DNA of 64,000 nt from Phenylobacterium parvum. Lineage in GTDB: Bacteria > Pseudomonadota > Alphaproteobacteria > Caulobacterales > Caulobacteraceae. Position 1 is the first letter of the stretch; every line of letters begins with the position of its first letter. The notes under the pieces were generated by a model. The model worked only from the letters and a program-made list of their open reading frames with translations, was not told the DNA's origin and made no database searches. Positions 61,481 to 64,000 of the stretch are shown here, piece by piece. The translations under genes and the position numbers were made by a program. The stretch lies in assembly GCF_003150835.1 (NCBI RefSeq), contig NZ_CP029479.1, positions 248,001-312,000 of the forward strand. Direction: 5' to 3'.

Positions 61481-63373
61481 TCAGAACCGCGCCCTCAGGC
61501 CCAGGGTCGCGACCCGCCCCGGGGCGCCGTAGCCCCGGACCGTCTCGGGCGATTCATCGGTGACGTCTTCGATCCGTCCGTATACAGAAAATACGGTTCC
61601 CAGCGGGAGCTCGGCGCGCAGGCCGACGGTCAGGCGGGACTTCAGGGGCGGGCCGCCCCACAGGTCGCTGAGACTTTCCCCGGCATAGTTCAGGGACAGG
61701 CCCAGCCGAAGGTCGCCGGCAAGGGTGCGGCTGACGTCCAGGGAAGCCATGTCCTTCGGGCGCCGCGCCAGGTCCTTGTCGGGGGCGCCGTCCTGGCCCT
61801 CCAGGCGCGCCCGGGTGCGGGTGTAACTGGCGTCGAGGTCGAACCCCCCGAGCTTGCCTGAGGCCGCCGCCTCCAGGCCGACGGCCTGGGTCCGGTCCAG
61901 GTTGGCGTAGTAGCCGTATCGGCCCCCGGCGCAGTTCGGGTCCCCGCCGCCCGAGCAGGTTGCGAAGTTGATCTGGTCCTCCGTACGCCGCCCGAACAGG
62001 GTGAGGGACACCAGGAGGCCCCCGGTCCTGTGTTCGAGGCCCAGGTCCCAGCCGACGGCGGTCTCAGGCTGCAGGCCTGCGTTCCCGTACTCGCTGTAGA
62101 GCTGGTAGAGGCTGGGCGCCCGGAAGCCCTGTCCCAGGCTGGCGCGCACGACGGTCGCCCCGCCGCCCGGACGCCAGGCCAGGGCCGCCTGTCCGGACCC
62201 ATGGCGCCCGAAGGACTCATGCTGTTCGAGGCGCCCCGCCAGGGTCAGGGTCACGTCCGCCATCGGAGTTCCCAGGGCCTGGACGTAGGCGGAGTCGACC
62301 CCGGTGGAGCGGCTCAGGGGCTCAGGTTCCGGGTTCCAGGGCGAGGGGGAGGCGATACGCATCCGGCTGCGCTCGCTCTCGGCCCCGACGGTCAGTCGCC
62401 AGGCCGGGCTTAAGGTCGCCTCGCCCTGGTACTCCCAGCGCTCCACCCGGCCCTCGGCGCGGAAGGTCAGGTCGGTCACCGCCTGGTCGGGATCGTAGGT
62501 GCGCCGCCGGGTGTCGGTGACGGCCAGGCCCAGCCGGTTCTTCATCCGGCCCCCGGCCAGAGGGAAGGTCAGGCCCGCATAGCCCAGGGCCTCCCGGGTC
62601 CGACCCCGCTCACGGGTGTCGGCAAAGACGTAGGCCGGGGCGGGATAGCCGTCGAAGGTGTTGCGGGCGTCGGACCAAATGGCGCGGAGGTCCAGTTGCA
62701 CCGCCTCCGAGAGGTCCGCCGTGATCCGGCCCGAGGCGCCGGTGCGGCGATATCCGTCGCGCTCGGTCCCGCTCCGGGCCGCCGAGACGCCGTCGGTGGA
62801 ATAGGAGTCCGCCGCCAGCCGCCAGGCCAGGGCGCCGGACCCGCCGCCGACCCCGGCCCGCAGGTAGGCGGTCCCCAGCCCTCCAGCCTCGGCGGCGGCC
62901 TCGCCGGAGAACGTCCCCGGCGCCGGCAGGCCGGTTTCCAGGCTGACCACGCCCCCCATGGCCTGGCCGCCCCAGAGGGCCGACTGGACGCCCCGCAGGA
63001 CCTCGATCCGCCGGATGTCGCCCACCAGCAGGTTGGCCGCATCGTAGGCGCCGCCGATGACCGAAGGATCGTTCAGCCGCACGCCGTCGATGACGAACAG
63101 GGTCTGCTCGGCCTCGGCGCCCCGGATCCGCACCGCCGTCACGCCGCCGGGGCCGCCATTGCGAGTCACCCCGACCCCGGGGGTGGTGGCGAGGAGATCG
63201 GAGACCACCAGGGCTTGTCGGTCCCGGATCGTCCCTTCGGGGATCACCGTGACGCTGCGACCGCTCTCGGAGGCGGCGACGGGCACGCGGTTGGCGACCA
63301 CCACCACCGGCTCCACCGGCGTGTCCACCGCGGCGGCCAGGACAGCCGCCCCGGCCAGGCTTGCAAGACTCAT
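61481..63373 (-). CDS. btuB: TonB-dependent vitamin B12 receptor
   Basis: A 630-residue outer-membrane receptor with a short signal peptide (about 1-15), then a TonB-box region V-V-V-V-A-N-R-V-P-V (23-32). The plug (about 40-150) has V-R-I-R-G-A-E-A-E-Q-T-L-F-V-I-D-G-V-R-L-N-D-P (about 84-106) as in BtuB, with R-I-E-V-L-R-G-V-Q-S-A-L-W-G. A barrel ends in Phe. The ATG at 63373 has GGAGG at a good spacing. The B12 riboswitch lies in the leader, 130 bp upstream. Confidence 0.94.
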   Translation of the reverse strand: MSLASLAGAAVLAAAVDTPVEPVVVVANRVPVAASESGRSVTVIPEGTIRDRQALVVSDLLATTPGVGVTRNGGPGGVTAVRIRGAEAEQTLFVIDGVRLNDPSVIGGAYDAANLLVGDIRRIEVLRGVQSALWGGQAMGGVVSLETGLPAPGTFSGEAAAEAGGLGTAYLRAGVGGGSGALAWRLAADSYSTDGVSAARSGTERDGYRRTGASGRITADLSEAVQLDLRAIWSDARNTFDGYPAPAYVFADTRERGRTREALGYAGLTFPLAGGRMKNRLGLAVTDTRRRTYDPDQAVTDLTFRAEGRVERWEYQGEATLSPAWRLTVGAESERSRMRIASPSPWNPEPEPLSRSTGVDSAYVQALGTPMADVTLTLAGRLEQHESFGRHGSGQAALAWRPGGGATVVRASLGQGFRAPSLYQLYSEYGNAGLQPETAVGWDLGLEHRTGGLLVSLTLFGRRTEDQINFATCSGGGDPNCAGGRYGYYANLDRTQAVGLEAAASGKLGGFDLDASYTRTRARLEGQDGAPDKDLARRPKDMASLDVSRTLAGDLRLGLSLNYAGESLSDLWGGPPLKSRLTVGLRAELPLGTVFSVYGRIEDVTDESPETVRGYGAPGRVATLGLRARF

Positions 63374-63504
63374 CGCGCCCTCCTTCGAGCGACAGGCGAC
63401 CGCGTGCGCGGCCGCAACAGGCGTTCCCGGTCCGAGAATGCGGACCGGTCATGACTGTCGCCGGTCGGGAGAGACCCCGTCCTCCAGGCGCACCCCGGCC
63501 CGTC

Positions 63505-63710
63505 GGATGACGACGGCGTCAGGCAGGTCTCCTGGCTCGCGGGTCACTGTCCCTTGCGCGTCGCCTTCCCGGCCCGGTTCCCGAAGGTTCCCGGCCAGTG
63601 GCCTCGTGACGCGCGGACTCGCCGCTTACAGTTGCGGGGGCAGCCCGGGCCTTGCACCCGAGTTCCCTTTTCATCTCCCTCTCGGGAGAACCTGACGCAG
63701 GGCGAGGGGT
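63505..63710 (-). promoter_or_regulatory. cobalamin riboswitch
   Basis: On the minus strand the leader contains GGTTCTCCCGAGAGGG, GAAAAGGGAA, GGTGCAA, GCTGCCCCCGCAACTGTAAG, CCACTGG, GGGAAGG, and the B12 box AGCCAGGAGACCTGCCT (63537-63521), in the order expected for an AdoCbl aptamer. It precedes btuB and should switch off the operon when cobalamin is bound. About 60 bases around the 5' end and the expression platform near btuB are not resolved. Confidence 0.95.
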
Positions 63711-63813
63711 AGTCCGTGCCCCCGCGCGGGTCAACGCCCGGCGTCCGAAAGGGGTTGCGCGGTGCGCCCGCCGTGCGCCATCACCCTGCAGACAGTCCTT
63801 CCGGAGCCCCAGC

Positions 63814-64000
63814 ATGACCTTCCGCGCGCCCCTGCAGAGCCTCGACCTGGCCCTCGCCGCCGCCGGGCTTCCGGACCTGATCGCCGCCGGCTACCCGGAC
63901 CTGGACCCCGAGACGGTATCTGCCGTCCTCGACTCCGCCGCCGCCTTCGCCGAGGCCGAGCTCGCCCCCCTCAACCGTGACGGCGACCGGATCGGCGCCC
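63814..64000 (+). CDS. acyl-CoA dehydrogenase N-terminus (partial)
   Basis: The window ends 62 codons into this gene. M-T-F-R-A-P-L, followed by a short helical region and F-A-E-A-E-L-A-P-L-N-R-D-G-D, matches the N-terminal extra domain of a class of ACADs (the FadE/AcdA-like type with an extended N-terminus) that begin in this way. CCGGAG lies 8 bp upstream. It is divergent from the btuB operon, 104 bp from the riboswitch start. The rest is outside the window. Confidence 0.75.
   Translation, partial: MTFRAPLQSLDLALAAAGLPDLIAAGYPDLDPETVSAVLDSAAAFAEAELAPLNRDGDRIGA

Overview
The window is a GC-rich chromosomal segment from an alphaproteobacterium, most likely a member of Caulobacteraceae (Phenylobacterium or Caulobacter type). 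The evidence is a CpdR-like single-domain response regulator, a TipF-like degenerate EAL protein, the DUF3035/lspA/ileS/ribF neighbourhood, DUF6491 and Caulobacteraceae-type intergenic palindromes. Almost all genes are densely packed and strongly GC-rich at third codon positions. Two short stretches with lower GC stand out: 4.8-9.1 kb, and the PLP decarboxylase at 57.0-58.2 kb.

Layout. 0-4.6 kb: end of a TraB/GumN gene, a DUF3035 lipoprotein, lspA and ileS. 4.6-9.14 kb: an accessory insertion that splits the usual ribF-ileS-lspA order. It holds one large HIT + PLD + SF2 helicase + DUF3427 protein (a candidate defence gene), a relic of a second ribF 3' end, and a RelE-type toxin / XRE antitoxin pair bracketed by ribF-derived direct repeats. 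9.1-18.5 kb: ribF, a MaoC hydratase, a HAD phosphatase, tipF, then acyl-CoA metabolism (3-hydroxyacyl-CoA dehydrogenase, etfBA, a methylsuccinyl-CoA-dehydrogenase-like enzyme) with a cobalamin adenosyltransferase. 18.6-26.9 kb: GST, nucleotidyltransferase, hydrolase, ClpP-like protein, SDR, aminotransferase, typA, a candidate three-hairpin small RNA, and an N-formylglutamate amidohydrolase. 26.9-33.1 kb: cpdR, tRNA-Val(GAC), an amidohydrolase, a frameshifted mnmH opposite an intact selD, and modCBA. 33.3-42.6 kb: a TonB receptor, DUF6491, mnmC, a hydrolase, a thioesterase, and a cytochrome b561 / molybdopterin oxidoreductase pair. 42.6-45 kb: a polyamine pair (deoxyhypusine-synthase-like enzyme and ornithine/lysine decarboxylase). 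45.2-53 kb: a phosphate theme (phnCDE, OprO/P-like porin, pstS, a TetR-glycosyltransferase fusion, a PlcP-like metallophosphoesterase) with two candidate Pho boxes. 53-58.9 kb: TetR, DUF885 peptidase, amino-acid permease, PLP decarboxylase, HAD. 58.9-63.7 kb: a btuB-F-C-D-type vitamin B12 uptake operon under a cobalamin riboswitch. The window ends inside an acyl-CoA dehydrogenase gene.

How the genes fit together. Imported cobalamin (58.9-63.7 kb) can be adenosylated by the PduO enzyme at 16 kb, which sits beside the methylsuccinyl-CoA-dehydrogenase-like gene; the ethylmalonyl-CoA pathway needs adenosylcobalamin mutases. ModABC can feed molybdenum to the Tat-type molybdopterin enzyme at 42 kb. 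MnmC and MnmH act on the same tRNA wobble uridine and SelD makes MnmH's selenium donor, so the mnmH frameshift leaves selD without an evident partner in this window. The 45-53 kb block looks like a phosphate-limitation module combining phosphate scavenging with lipid remodelling. The most novel items are the HIT-PLD-helicase gene in its ribF-linked insertion, the TetR-glycosyltransferase chimera with its own candidate operator, the small RNA at 25.9 kb, and the split mnmH.
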